Positions 8,755 to 16,164 are shown, counted from the first letter of the stretch. The stretch is DNA of 25,204 nt from Opitutia bacterium (GCA_004558035.1 SFEJ01000033.1:1-25204), one strand, 5' to 3'. Numbers and translations: made by a program. Notes: generated by a model from the letters alone, not told the origin.

Positions 8755-9897
8755 ATGAACGCCGTTTCACATCTCCCGCGCGCGTGGGCGGAAATCGACT
8801 TGCCCGCCTTCGAGCGCAACGTCGGAAAAATCAAGGCGTCGCTCCCGCCGCACATCCGCTACATCGCCGTCGTCAAGGCGGACGGCTACGGGCACGGCGT
8901 CGGGCACATCGTCGAGCGCCTGCTGCAGTGCGGCGTCAACGCCTTCGCCGTCGCCAACGCGCGCGAGGGCGCGGACGTCCGCTACGTCGCGCCGCAGTCC
9001 GAGATCGTCGTCCTCGGCCCCACGCTCCCGGAAGAGGCGGAATCCGCCGTCGCCGACCGCCTCACCGTCGCCGTTTCCGACGCGGAGGAGGCGCGCGCGC
9101 TGTCCGCGCTCGCCGCGTCCCGGGGAACGCGCGTCGCCGTGAACCTGAAGATCGACACGGGCATGGGGCGCATGGGCGTCTGGCACGAGAACGCCGCGCC
9201 GCTCGCGGCGCTGCTCGCGGAGCTCCCGGGCGTTGATTTCCGCGGCGTGTTCACGCATTTCTCCAGCGCCGACACCTCGTTCGAATACACGCAGCTGCAG
9301 CGCGCGCGCTTCCTCGCCGCCGTCGGTAGGATTCCGGAACGCATCCGCGAAAAACTTACGATCCACGCGGACAATTCCGCCGGGCTCGAGACCTTCTCGC
9401 GGGAACGCCCGTTCAACGCCGTGCGCGTCGGCATTCTCCAATACGGGCTTCCGCCCGCGCCGGGAACGCTTTTCGAGAAGATTTCGCCGGAGCCCGTGCT
9501 TTCCTTCCGTTCCCGCGTCGGGCTCGTGAAGACGCTGCCCGCGGGAACGCCGGTCAGCTACAACCGCACGAGGATTCTCGCGCGCGAGACGCGCGTCGCG
9601 ATCGTCACCGCCGGCTACGGCGACGGCATTCCCACCGCCGCGAGCAACCGCGCGAGCTTCCTGCTGCACGGCAGGCGCGTTCCCGTGCTCGGCCGCGTGA
9701 CGATGGACCAGACGCTCGTGGACGTCACCGACGTTCCCGAGGCGCGCGTCGGCGACGTCGTCACGCTCATCGGCGCGGCGGACGGCGCGTCCGTCTCGAT
9801 CGAGGAGTTCTGCGCCTGGGGAGACTGCATTTCCTGGGAGGCGCTCGTCTCCATCACGAAACGCGTCCCGCGCATCTACGAAGGCCTCCGCCGCTGA
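8755..9897 (+). CDS. alr: Alanine racemase
   Basis: The 380-residue protein matches fold-III PLP-dependent alanine racemases, which interconvert L- and D-alanine for peptidoglycan. The PLP lysine is K41 in AVVKADGYGHG. The second catalytic base is Y288 in VTAGYGDGIPT. The stretch GRRVPVLGRVTMDQTLVDVT near residues 305-325 is the conserved C-terminal active-site strand. Length is typical. It starts 36 bases after dnaE with no Shine-Dalgarno site (context GTCATG), so it is probably co-transcribed with dnaE. The gene is dense in the GGGAACG/CGTTCCC motif, about seven copies in both orientations. There is no terminator with a T-run right after it; the inverted-repeat element begins 4 bases past the stop. 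Confidence 0.96.
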   Translation: MNAVSHLPRAWAEIDLPAFERNVGKIKASLPPHIRYIAVVKADGYGHGVGHIVERLLQCGVNAFAVANAREGADVRYVAPQSEIVVLGPTLPEEAESAVADRLTVAVSDAEEARALSALAASRGTRVAVNLKIDTGMGRMGVWHENAAPLAALLAELPGVDFRGVFTHFSSADTSFEYTQLQRARFLAAVGRIPERIREKLTIHADNSAGLETFSRERPFNAVRVGILQYGLPPAPGTLFEKISPEPVLSFRSRVGLVKTLPAGTPVSYNRTRILARETRVAIVTAGYGDGIPTAASNRASFLLHGRRVPVLGRVTMDQTLVDVTDVPEARVGDVVTLIGAADGASVSIEEFCAWGDCISWEALVSITKRVPRIYEGLRR

Positions 9898-9900
9898 GCC

Positions 9901-10160
9901 CCTCGGTTTAAAATACCAGTGCAAGACGACGCCGAAGCCGCATAAACGCAAGAATTTCAACAACACTTAAAGAAGAATCAAAGGATAGGCGACATTCCTG
10001 TCGCTTCCTCGAAATTGCTTTCAGGCAAACTTCAAAAAAGCGGCAGGAACGCCGTCGCCCCCCTGCGTTCCCGCGAATCTTAGCCGAACGACGAATCCCG
10101 TGCTCGTCCGTGTTTTCCGTGGGCGAAAAATTAGGCTTGCACCGGTATTTTAAACCGAGG
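9901..10160. mobile_element. 260-bp element with 25-bp terminal inverted repeats (element 1)
   Basis: The left arm 9901-9925 (CCTCGGTTTAAAATACC... ending GTGCAAG) is matched by the reverse complement of the right arm 10136-10160 at 24 of 25 positions. The interior has no credible gene. It holds a CCGTG-rich stretch (10098-10120) shared with element 2, a segment 9997-10015 whose reverse complement matches element 2 at 18 of 19 positions, and an internal inverted pair CCTGTCGCTT / AAGCGGCAGG. No target-site duplication is obvious and no transposase is encoded. It fits a miniature inverted-repeat element or an invertible promoter segment, and it fills the alr to PEP-CTERM gene gap. Identity as one or the other is inference. 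Confidence 0.7.
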
Positions 10161-10165
10161 ATGAT
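10137..10165 (+). promoter_or_regulatory. Candidate promoter of the PEP-CTERM gene
   Basis: TTGCAC (10137-10142), a 17-base spacer and GATGAT (10160-10165). The -35 box and spacer lie inside the right arm of element 1 and the -10 box is at its outer edge, so the element may supply the promoter. The start codon is about 80 bases downstream. The CTTGC core recurs before sucC, the symporter, nrdD, the TRL-like gene and the adhesin. Confidence 0.45.
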
Positions 10166-10246
10166 AACGCGCAAGGATTGAGCCGACTTTGGCGGGAATC
10201 GTTCCCTCCGGACTCCGTTCTCTTTAACCTATAAAACTACATCAGA

Positions 10247-11200
10247 ATGAACAAACATATCACAATCGCGATTGCGGCTCTTTTTTCCGCTTCAGCTTCC
10301 GCTTTTGCTGGATGGGGAGAGGGCAATTACGCCGGTAATTATTACATCAACGGTAAGACGGAACCGAAAAACAACGATAAGGAAATCGACGCGACCTCGC
10401 AGGGAAGCGCCTTCAATATTAAAGCTGGGGATATTGGGGCGTGGACCGTTGATACGCTGACTGCCAGTGATGGGCAGAAAATAACGGTTAAACACAATGA
10501 ATCCGAAGCCGGAGCCGATTTTACGGGGCTGACGATTACGAAGCTTGTGGGGACTAACCTTTCTTTTGTCGTCGGAAAAGGACAGACCGTCTCTTTGACC
10601 AAGGTGGAAGGTTCGTTGAGCGATCTGACCGTCGATGGAGCTCTGACGTTGAAATCGGTGGGAACTGGGTTGAGCAAGCTGACCGTCAACGGAACGTTGG
10701 ATTTGGATAAGGCTGTAATAGGAATCAACGACATCACCCTTGACTCCGACAGCTCCCTCGGCGGAACTTATAATTTGGGAACGAATTTCACCGGAGATGT
10801 GACGTTCACGCTTTCGGATTCTGGAGTCGTGACGGCGGCTCTGGCGAACGGAGAGAATTACGAAAAGCAACTTGCGGGCACGACTTGGAATCTTGAGAAG
10901 GCGGGAAGCGTCAGCTTGAAGATTTCCGATCTTGATTACACAGTTGGAGGATTGATTTTCAAGTCGGGCGACGATTTTTACGGAAGGGCGACATGGATCG
11001 ACAATCAGGTGTCTTTTGCGGATAAGAAGGAATCCCTCGAAGCAGGTGTTGCTTATGTTGTCGCGAACGTGAACAACCATGCTGTGCAGAGCATCTCCGC
11101 CTTGGTGACGACCATCCCCGAGCCGTCGGCGTTCGGGCTGTTGGCGGGCTTGGGCGCGCTGGCGCTCGCGGCGTCGCGTCGTCGTCGCAAAAAAGCCTGA
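10247..11200 (+). CDS. PEP-CTERM sorting domain protein, secreted
   Basis: The 317-residue protein begins with a signal peptide (MNKHITIAIAALFSASASA, likely cleavage near residue 21). The middle is a Thr/Ser/Gly-rich repeat region with short periodic strands such as LTVDGALTLKS and LTVNGTLDLDK, suggesting a beta-helix. The tail has IPEPSAFG (PEP at 291-293), a hydrophobic segment LLAGLGALALAAS and RRRRKK. This is the PEP-CTERM signal known to direct export and processing by exosortase/archaeosortase systems. The passenger function is unknown. By eye residues 1-285 are encoded by DNA far less GC-rich than neighbours (many GAT, GAA, AAT and TTG codons), while the PEP tail switches back to GC-rich codons. 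No Shine-Dalgarno site precedes the ATG. A strong terminator follows at 11227. Confidence 0.88.
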   Translation: MNKHITIAIAALFSASASAFAGWGEGNYAGNYYINGKTEPKNNDKEIDATSQGSAFNIKAGDIGAWTVDTLTASDGQKITVKHNESEAGADFTGLTITKLVGTNLSFVVGKGQTVSLTKVEGSLSDLTVDGALTLKSVGTGLSKLTVNGTLDLDKAVIGINDITLDSDSSLGGTYNLGTNFTGDVTFTLSDSGVVTAALANGENYEKQLAGTTWNLEKAGSVSLKISDLDYTVGGLIFKSGDDFYGRATWIDNQVSFADKKESLEAGVAYVVANVNNHAVQSISALVTTIPEPSAFGLLAGLGALALAASRRRRKKA

Positions 11201-11226
11201 CGCGCAGAGCTTGAGGCGACTTCATC

Positions 11227-11263
11227 GCGTTCCCGCGTTTCGTTTCGCGGGAACGCTTTTTTT
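11227..11263 (+). terminator. Rho-independent terminator built from an inverted motif pair
   Basis: GCGTTCCCGCG (11227-11237) and CGCGGGAACGC (11246-11256) form a perfect 11-bp stem with an 8-base loop, followed by seven T (11257-11263). It lies 26 bases after the PEP-CTERM gene stop. The arms are the dispersed GCGGGAACGC motif in inverted order, identical to the arms at 15828. Confidence 0.9.
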
Positions 11264-11298
11264 GCGCGCGTGCGTCGCGTCGTCGAGCTTCGTCTGCA

Positions 11299-11329
11299 CG
11301 GGAACGCTTTCGGGGCGACGGCGTTCCCG
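11299..11329. repeat. Inverted pair of the GGGAACG motif in an intergenic gap
   Basis: CGGGAACGC (11299-11307) and GCGTTCCCG (11321-11329) are 9-base inverted arms separated by 13 bases, without a T-run. Together with the terminator just upstream this puts two inverted motif pairs in the 226-bp gap, and a further single copy lies near 11393. Confidence 0.6.
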
Positions 11330-11426
11330 CCGCTTTGCGGAGATTTTCTCCGCTTCGGTTCTTTCAGCTTTCGCGCTTTTGAAATTCGCTCGCGGGAACG
11401 CCGAAAACGGTGTATTTTCGGACGTC

Positions 11427-11741
11427 ATGAAAAAACGTCTTTCGATTTTTGCGCTTCTCTGCGCCGTCGCTCTCTGCGGGAACGGGTGCACCTATTTCAT
11501 GCTGTGGAAAATTTCGTCGCACGAGCATGACGAGACCGCCGCCGACCGCGAGATGCGCGCGCTCGAGGAAGACCGCGCGCTGCGGATGCAGAACGACGCG
11601 AACTACACGGACCAGCAGATCAACGCCGTGAACGCGCGTTCGTCCGTCGGCACGCGTCGTTCGACGACGTCGCGCCCGCTCTCGATCGAAGAGCTGCGCG
11701 AACAGCAGGAGCGCGAGCGCGAGGCGCGCAGAAAGCGCTGA
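11427..11741 (+). CDS. Small lipoprotein-like protein of unknown function
   Basis: The 104-residue protein starts MKKRLSIFALLCAVALCGNGC, a basic-then-hydrophobic export signal ending in a Cys at residue 21. The residues before it (GNG) are not a canonical lipobox because -3 is Gly, so lipidation is likely but not certain. The mature part is strongly charged and predicted helical: DREMRALEEDRALRMQ, a Thr/Ser/Arg-rich patch near 72-84, then SIEELREQQEREREARRKR. No family is recognised. The start at 11427 (GTCATG context, no Shine-Dalgarno) is chosen because the signal peptide begins there. An open frame extending upstream to 11211 crosses the intergenic motif pair and is not plausible. The permease gene follows 48 bases later. 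Confidence 0.7.
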   Translation: MKKRLSIFALLCAVALCGNGCTYFMLWKISSHEHDETAADREMRALEEDRALRMQNDANYTDQQINAVNARSSVGTRRSTTSRPLSIEELREQQEREREARRKR

Positions 11742-11789
11742 TTCCGCGTTCCCGCGGGGCGTTTCCGCGTTTTTCGAGATTCGCAAAAA

Positions 11790-12707
11790 ATGTTCCGTTT
11801 CGTTCTGAGGCGTCTGCTTGAGGCCGTTCCCGTGCTTTTCGTGGTGGCGACGGCGACGTTTTTTCTCGCGCGCTTCGCGCCGGGCGGACCGTTCGACGAG
11901 GCGCGTCCGCTCCCGCCCGAGGTCAAGGCGCAGATGGACGCGCATTACGGTCTGGACAAGCCTCTCGGCGTGCAGTACGTGCGGTTTCTCGGCAATCTCG
12001 CGCGCGGCGATTTCGGGCCTTCCTACAAGTATCACGGCTGGAGCGTGAACGAGCTGATCGCGGACCGCGTTCCCGCGTCGCTCGCGCTCGGCGGCGGGGC
12101 GCTGGCGATCGCGCTCGCGCTGGGGATTCCGCTGGGCTGCGTCGCTTCGATAAAGCCGGATTCGTGGCTGGATCGGTTGCCGACGGGAATCGCGACGCTC
12201 GGCATCTGTCTGCCGACCTTCGTCATCGGCCCGCTGCTGGTGCTGATTTTTTCGGTCCGGCTGGGCTGGTTCAACGCGTCGGGCTGGAACGTGCCGTCGG
12301 ACTTCGTGCTGCCGTCGCTGACGCTGGGGCTCGTTTACGCGGCGCCCGTCGCACGGCTGATGCGCGCGTCGATGCTCGAAGTGCGCGGCGCCGACTACAT
12401 GAAGACCGCGCGCGCGAAGGGGCTTTCTCCGCTGCGCGTCTATTTCGTCCACGGGCTGCGCAACGCGCTGATCCCCGTGGTCTCCTACGTCGCGCCGACG
12501 GCGGCGGGGCTGATTTCCGGCTCGTTCGTCGTGGAATCGATGTTCAACATTCCCGGGCTCGGGCAGTTCTTCGTCAAGGCGGCGTTCAACCGCGACTTCA
12601 CGATGATCGTCGGCACGGTGATGTTTTACGCGGTCGTTCTCGTCGGGCTGAACCTGCTGGGCGAAATCGTGCTCGCGAAGCTCAATCCGCGCGTGCGTCT
12701 TGATTGA
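11790..12707 (+). CDS. ABC transporter permease, OppB/DppB family
   Basis: The 305-residue inner-membrane protein has the binding-protein-dependent permease layout. It has an N-terminal TM helix (LLEAVPVLFVVATATFFLARF, including the family RFAPGGPFD), a periplasmic segment with YGLDKPLGVQYVRFLGNLARGDFG, then five further TM helices. The EAA loop EVRGADYMKTARAKGLS at about 197-213 is the docking site for the ATPase. The end AKLNPRVRLD is typical of OppB/DppB. Such permeases import peptides or related solutes together with an OppC partner, ATPases and a binding protein. None of those genes is adjacent, so this copy is orphaned and its substrate cannot be assigned. It probably shares a transcript with the upstream lipoprotein-like gene. 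Confidence 0.92.
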   Translation: MFRFVLRRLLEAVPVLFVVATATFFLARFAPGGPFDEARPLPPEVKAQMDAHYGLDKPLGVQYVRFLGNLARGDFGPSYKYHGWSVNELIADRVPASLALGGGALAIALALGIPLGCVASIKPDSWLDRLPTGIATLGICLPTFVIGPLLVLIFSVRLGWFNASGWNVPSDFVLPSLTLGLVYAAPVARLMRASMLEVRGADYMKTARAKGLSPLRVYFVHGLRNALIPVVSYVAPTAAGLISGSFVVESMFNIPGLGQFFVKAAFNRDFTMIVGTVMFYAVVLVGLNLLGEIVLAKLNPRVRLD

Positions 12708-12722
12708 ACGCCCCGAGCTCCT

Positions 12723-12749
12723 TTAACCCTCAATCTTTAAGCTTTAACC
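12723..12749. repeat. TTAA-rich intergenic repeat, copy 1
   Basis: The short gap before the SDR gene carries TTAACCCT (12723-12730) and CTTTAAGCTTTAACC (12735-12749). The second segment is the exact reverse complement of 16045-16059 upstream of the symporter, and the first is the reverse complement of 16043-16050. It looks like a small dispersed intergenic repeat family. Its role is unknown. Confidence 0.5.
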
Positions 12750-12759
12750 TTTTCCCGTC

Positions 12760-13539
12760 ATGAAAGCCCTGATCACCGGAGCGAGCGGCGGCATCGGCCG
12801 CGAAATCGCGAGAGTTTTGGCGGAGCGCGGCTGCGCGCTCATTCTGTGTTCCCGCGACGAAGCGGCTCTGAACGCCGTCGCGGCGGAGCTCGCGCGCGTT
12901 CCCGTGCGCACGATCGCGCTCGATCTCTCCGTCGAGGAAAACTGCCGGAAGCTGCACGCGATGACGCGCGACGACGGCGTGGACGTCCTCGTCAACAACG
13001 CCGGATTCGGCGTCTTCGGCGCGTTCGACGAGACGGATCTGGACGCGGAGCTCAACCTGATCGACCTGAACGTGCGCGCCGTCCACGTGCTGACGAAGCT
13101 CTTTCTGCGCGATTTTCTCGCGCGCGGGAACGCCGCCGCGCCGTGCCGCATTCTGAACGTGTCGTCGATGGCGGGATTCTTCGCGGGACCGCTTTTCGCG
13201 TCCTACTACGCTTCGAAGAACTACGTGACGCGCCTTTCCGAAGGCGTCGCGGAGGAGCTGCGGCGGAAACGCGCGAACGTGACGATTTCGCTCTTGTGCC
13301 CGGGGCCGGTCCCGACGGGCTTCGGCGCGCGCGCGGGCGTCTCCTTCGGGCTCGCGGGAACGCCGGCGCGCGCCGTCGCGGAAACCGCCGTGCGCGGCAT
13401 GCTCGCGGGCAGGCTCTACGTCGTTCCGGGTTTTTCCAACAAAATCCTGCGTTTCCTCGGCACGCTGTTTTCGCCGCGCTTCGCCGCCCGAATCGTCTAT
13501 CGCCTCCAAAGCTCGAAGACTCTCGCGCGGCGGAAGTGA
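12760..13539 (+). CDS. Short-chain dehydrogenase/reductase (SDR)
   Basis: This 259-residue classical SDR has the Rossmann nucleotide motif TGASGGIG at residues 6-13, NNAG at 79-82 and the catalytic serine around 135-136 in ILNVSSMAG. The catalytic YASK is at Y150/K153 and the PG motif follows in LLCPGPVPTGF. An Arg after the second strand (CSRDE) suggests NADPH preference, which is inference. The substrate is not determinable. The C-terminal part, with LYVVPGFSNKILRFLGTLFSPRF, resembles SDRs annotated as DltE/YqjQ-like with a membrane-associating tail. No Shine-Dalgarno site (GTCATG context). It lies 52 bases after the permease and 138 bases before sucC, which has its own promoter candidate. 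Confidence 0.92.
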   Translation: MKALITGASGGIGREIARVLAERGCALILCSRDEAALNAVAAELARVPVRTIALDLSVEENCRKLHAMTRDDGVDVLVNNAGFGVFGAFDETDLDAELNLIDLNVRAVHVLTKLFLRDFLARGNAAAPCRILNVSSMAGFFAGPLFASYYASKNYVTRLSEGVAEELRRKRANVTISLLCPGPVPTGFGARAGVSFGLAGTPARAVAETAVRGMLAGRLYVVPGFSNKILRFLGTLFSPRFAARIVYRLQSSKTLARRK

Positions 13540-13571
13540 GAAATTCTTTTCCGCCGCGTCCGTTTTTCCTC

Positions 13572-13600
13572 TTGCAAGAAAGGGGGCGCGGGGGGAGAAT
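13572..13600 (+). promoter_or_regulatory. Candidate promoter of sucCD
   Basis: TTGCAA (13572-13577), a 17-base GC-rich spacer and GAGAAT (13595-13600), about 78 bases before sucC. Preceded by C, giving the CTTGC core shared with other promoter candidates here. Confidence 0.5.
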
Positions 13601-13677
13601 GTCGGAACGAGCTCGTTTCAGCGGCCGACGGACATGCCGTTCCCGGAGCTCCGATTTTCAAAACAATCCAAAAAATC

Positions 13678-14880
13678 ATGAACATCCACGAATACCAAGC
13701 GAAGCAGCTCTTTGCGGAATTCGGAATTCCCGTTCCCGCCGGCGTTGCTTGTCAGAAAGAAGAAGAATTCGCCGCCGCGATCGATCAGATTCCGGGCGGC
13801 GTGTACGTCGTCAAGTCGCAGATTCATGCGGGCGGACGCGGCAAAGGCACGTTCAAGGACGGCTACCAGGGCGGCGTCAAGGTGACGAAGAGCAAGGAAG
13901 AAGCGCTCGCCGCCGCGAAGGCGATGCTGGGCAACACGCTCGTCACGAAGCAGACCGGTCCCGCGGGCCGCGTCGTGCGCACGATTTATTTCAATGAGGC
14001 CTCTTCGATCAAGCACGAATACTATCTCGCGATTCTGCTCGACCGCACGTGCTCGAAGCCGGTCGTGATCGCCTCCACGGAAGGCGGCATGAACATCGAG
14101 GAAGTCGCCGAAAAGACGCCGGAAAAGATCGCCAAGGTCTGGATCGATCCCGCGATCGGCATGCGCGCCTATCAGGCGGGCGAGCTCGCGTTCGCGCTCG
14201 GTTTCGAGGGCGAAGAGGCGAAGCAGTTCAAGAAGCTCGTGATGAACCTCTACAAGCTCTACGCGGCGAAGGACTGCTCGCTCGTCGAAATCAACCCGAT
14301 GGTCTCCACGAACGACGGCAAGGTCATCGCGCTCGACGCGAAGGTCTCGTTCGACGACAACGCGCTGTTCCGCCACCCGGAAGTCGAAGCGCTGCGCGAC
14401 ATCACGGAGGAAGACCCGAAGGAAGTCGAAGCCCGCAAGTACGACCTGAACTACATCGCGCTCGACGGCTCGATCGCGTGCCTCGTCAACGGCGCCGGTC
14501 TCGCCATGTCCACGATGGACATCATCAAGCACTGCGGCGGCTCTCCCGCGAACTTCCTCGACGTCGGCGGCTCCGCCACGGTCGAGCAGGTCACGGCGGC
14601 GTTCCGCATCATTTCGCAGGACCCGAACGTGAAGGGCATTCTCGTCAACATCTTCGGCGGGATCATGAGCTGCCTCACGATCGCGGAAGGCGTCGTCGAA
14701 GCGACGAAGGCGGTCGGCATCAAGGTGCCGCTGATCGTGCGCCTCGAAGGCAACCAGGTCGAGGAAGGCAAGAAGGTTCTCGCCGAAAGCGGCCTGAAGA
14801 TCACGCCGGCGGACAGCCTTTTCGACGGCGCGCAGAAGGCCGTCGCGGAAGTCAACGCGTACGTCGCGGCGAACAAATAA
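13678..14880 (+). CDS. sucC: Succinyl-CoA synthetase (ADP/GDP-forming), beta subunit
   Basis: The 400-residue protein opens with MNIHEYQAKQLFAEFGIPVP, the family signature. It has the ATP-grasp glycine loop AGGRGKG near 51-57 and VEINP in the metal-binding region. The C-terminal ligase domain includes NGAGLAMSTMD, GGSATVEQV and NIFGGI. With SucD it catalyses reversible succinyl-CoA + ADP + Pi to succinate + ATP + CoA in the cytoplasm. In an anaerobe the pair could run either way, for example feeding a propionate or reductive branch; that is inference. Length is close to the usual ~390. sucD follows 24 bases after the stop, so they form an operon. No Shine-Dalgarno site (AATCATG context). Confidence 0.97.
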   Translation: MNIHEYQAKQLFAEFGIPVPAGVACQKEEEFAAAIDQIPGGVYVVKSQIHAGGRGKGTFKDGYQGGVKVTKSKEEALAAAKAMLGNTLVTKQTGPAGRVVRTIYFNEASSIKHEYYLAILLDRTCSKPVVIASTEGGMNIEEVAEKTPEKIAKVWIDPAIGMRAYQAGELAFALGFEGEEAKQFKKLVMNLYKLYAAKDCSLVEINPMVSTNDGKVIALDAKVSFDDNALFRHPEVEALRDITEEDPKEVEARKYDLNYIALDGSIACLVNGAGLAMSTMDIIKHCGGSPANFLDVGGSATVEQVTAAFRIISQDPNVKGILVNIFGGIMSCLTIAEGVVEATKAVGIKVPLIVRLEGNQVEEGKKVLAESGLKITPADSLFDGAQKAVAEVNAYVAANK

Positions 14881-14904
14881 TTTCAAAAGAGAAAGTTTCA
14901 GACC

Positions 14905-15798
14905 ATGAGTATTCTCGTCAACAAAGACACGCGCGTCGTCGGGCAGGGCATCACCGGCAAGGCGGGCTCCAAGCACGCGCTCAACAACATCCGCTACGGC
15001 ACGAACTACGTCGCCGCGGTCACGCCGGGCAAGGGCGGACAGAAGTTTGACGCCGACGGCAAAACGATTCCCGTGCTCAACACGGTGCGCGAGGCCGTCG
15101 AAAAGGAAGGCGCGAACACGTCCGTCATTTTCGTTCCGCCGCCCTTCGCCGCGGAAGGCATCATGGAAGCGATCGACGCGGGCATCAAGACCATCGTCTG
15201 CATCACGGAAGGCATTCCGGTGCGCGACATGGCGCTCGTGAAGGAAAAGCTGCGCCAGGCTCCGGACGTCCGCCTCATCGGGCCGAACTGCCCGGGCATC
15301 ATGACGCCGGGCGAGTGCAACATCGGCATCATGCCGGGCTACATCGCGCGCCCGGGCCGCGTCGGCATCCTTTCCCGCTCGGGAACGCTGACCTACGAAG
15401 GCATGTACCAGATCACCCAGGCGGGCTACGGTCAGTCCACCTGCGTCGGCATCGGCGGCGACCCGATTCAGGGCCTCACGCACCTCGACGTGGTGAAGCT
15501 CTTCAATGAAGACCCGGACACGGACGCGATTCTGATGATCGGCGAAATCGGCGGCACCGCCGAAATCGAAGCCGCCGAATACATCAAGGCGAACGTGAAG
15601 AAGCCGGTCGCGGCGTTCATCGCGGGCCGCACGGCGCCTCCCGGCCGCCGCATGGGCCACGCCGGCGCGGTCGTCGGCGGCAAGGGCACCTCGGCGGAAG
15701 ACAAGGTGCGCGCGCTCGAAGCGGCGGGCATCGCGGTCGCGAAGACGCCTTCGCACCTCGCCGAAGCGCTGTTCTCCGTCTGGAACCCGAAGGCCTGA
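14905..15798 (+). CDS. sucD: Succinyl-CoA synthetase, alpha subunit
   Basis: The 297-residue protein has the CoA-binding Rossmann start (SILVNKDTRVVGQGITGKAG) and FVPPPFAAEGIMEAIDAG. It continues with LIGPNCPGI, GILSRSGTLTYE and the phospho-histidine loop GHAGAVVGGKG with H252. These are all the diagnostic residues of SucD, which carries the phosphohistidine intermediate. Length is standard (~290). It is the second gene of the sucCD operon and is followed 29 bases later by a strong terminator. A weak purine stretch (AAGAGAAAG) lies 11 or more bases before the ATG. Confidence 0.97.
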   Translation: MSILVNKDTRVVGQGITGKAGSKHALNNIRYGTNYVAAVTPGKGGQKFDADGKTIPVLNTVREAVEKEGANTSVIFVPPPFAAEGIMEAIDAGIKTIVCITEGIPVRDMALVKEKLRQAPDVRLIGPNCPGIMTPGECNIGIMPGYIARPGRVGILSRSGTLTYEGMYQITQAGYGQSTCVGIGGDPIQGLTHLDVVKLFNEDPDTDAILMIGEIGGTAEIEAAEYIKANVKKPVAAFIAGRTAPPGRRMGHAGAVVGGKGTSAEDKVRALEAAGIAVAKTPSHLAEALFSVWNPKA

Positions 15799-15827
15799 AG
15801 CCCCGAGCCTCAACGCCTGAAAGAAGA

Positions 15828-15863
15828 GCGTTCCCGCGATCCGTTCGCGGGAACGCTTTTTTT
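15828..15863 (+). terminator. Rho-independent terminator of sucCD
   Basis: GCGTTCCCGCG (15828-15838) and CGCGGGAACGC (15846-15856) form an 11-bp stem with a 7-base loop, plus a flanking A-T pair, followed by seven T (15857-15863). The arms are the same inverted motif pair as at 11227, while loop and flanks differ, so this is not a simple duplication of the whole site. Confidence 0.92.
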
Positions 15864-16030
15864 GCGCGGAGGAAACCGCAAAGGTAACGGAAGTTTTGTT
15901 TCGGGGAAGCGTTCGCGCCAGCCCTCCGCGGGAACGTGAAAACGAACAGGGATTTCGGGGATTTCAAGGGATTTGATTCAGGTTTCGTAAGGTTGCGCTC
16001 GCGGCGCTCCGCTTCCCTGTTTCTAAAAAA

Positions 16031-16060
16031 GCTTAAAGCTTAAGGGTTAAAGCTTAAAGG
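16031..16060. repeat. TTAA-rich intergenic repeat, copy 2
   Basis: The segment contains GCTTAAAG and TTAAAGCTTAAAGG in close succession around AGGGTTAA. Positions 16045-16059 are the exact reverse complement of 12735-12749 before the SDR gene. It is also internally near-palindromic around AAGCTT. Function unknown. Confidence 0.5.
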
Positions 16061-16164
16061 GGCGTTTGTGCGGGCGGTTTCCGAGGGCGCGGCGGAAAGA
16101 ATCGCTTTCCTCGAAAGAAACTTCCATCGACTTCTGAGCTTCCGGTAAAAATCTGAATTCGTGC

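Noticed and set aside
9901..10160. Integron attC site or CRISPR interpretation of the inverted repeats
   Set aside because: Arms are 25 bp and 210 bp apart, with no integrase, no attC-type core sites and no regularly spaced direct repeats.
9908..10174. Small minus-strand open frame inside element 1 (reads PTENTDEHG)
   Set aside because: It is the chance translation of the CCGTG repeat, a type known to create spurious hypothetical proteins.
10292..11080. Minus-strand 262-codon frame opposite the PEP-CTERM gene
   Set aside because: The plus frame has a signal peptide, repeat pattern and PEP-CTERM tail; the minus frame has none of these.
15617..15967. Minus-strand open frame spanning the sucD end and terminator
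   Set aside because: It crosses a clear terminator hairpin and is antisense to sucD; its composition is low-complexity.
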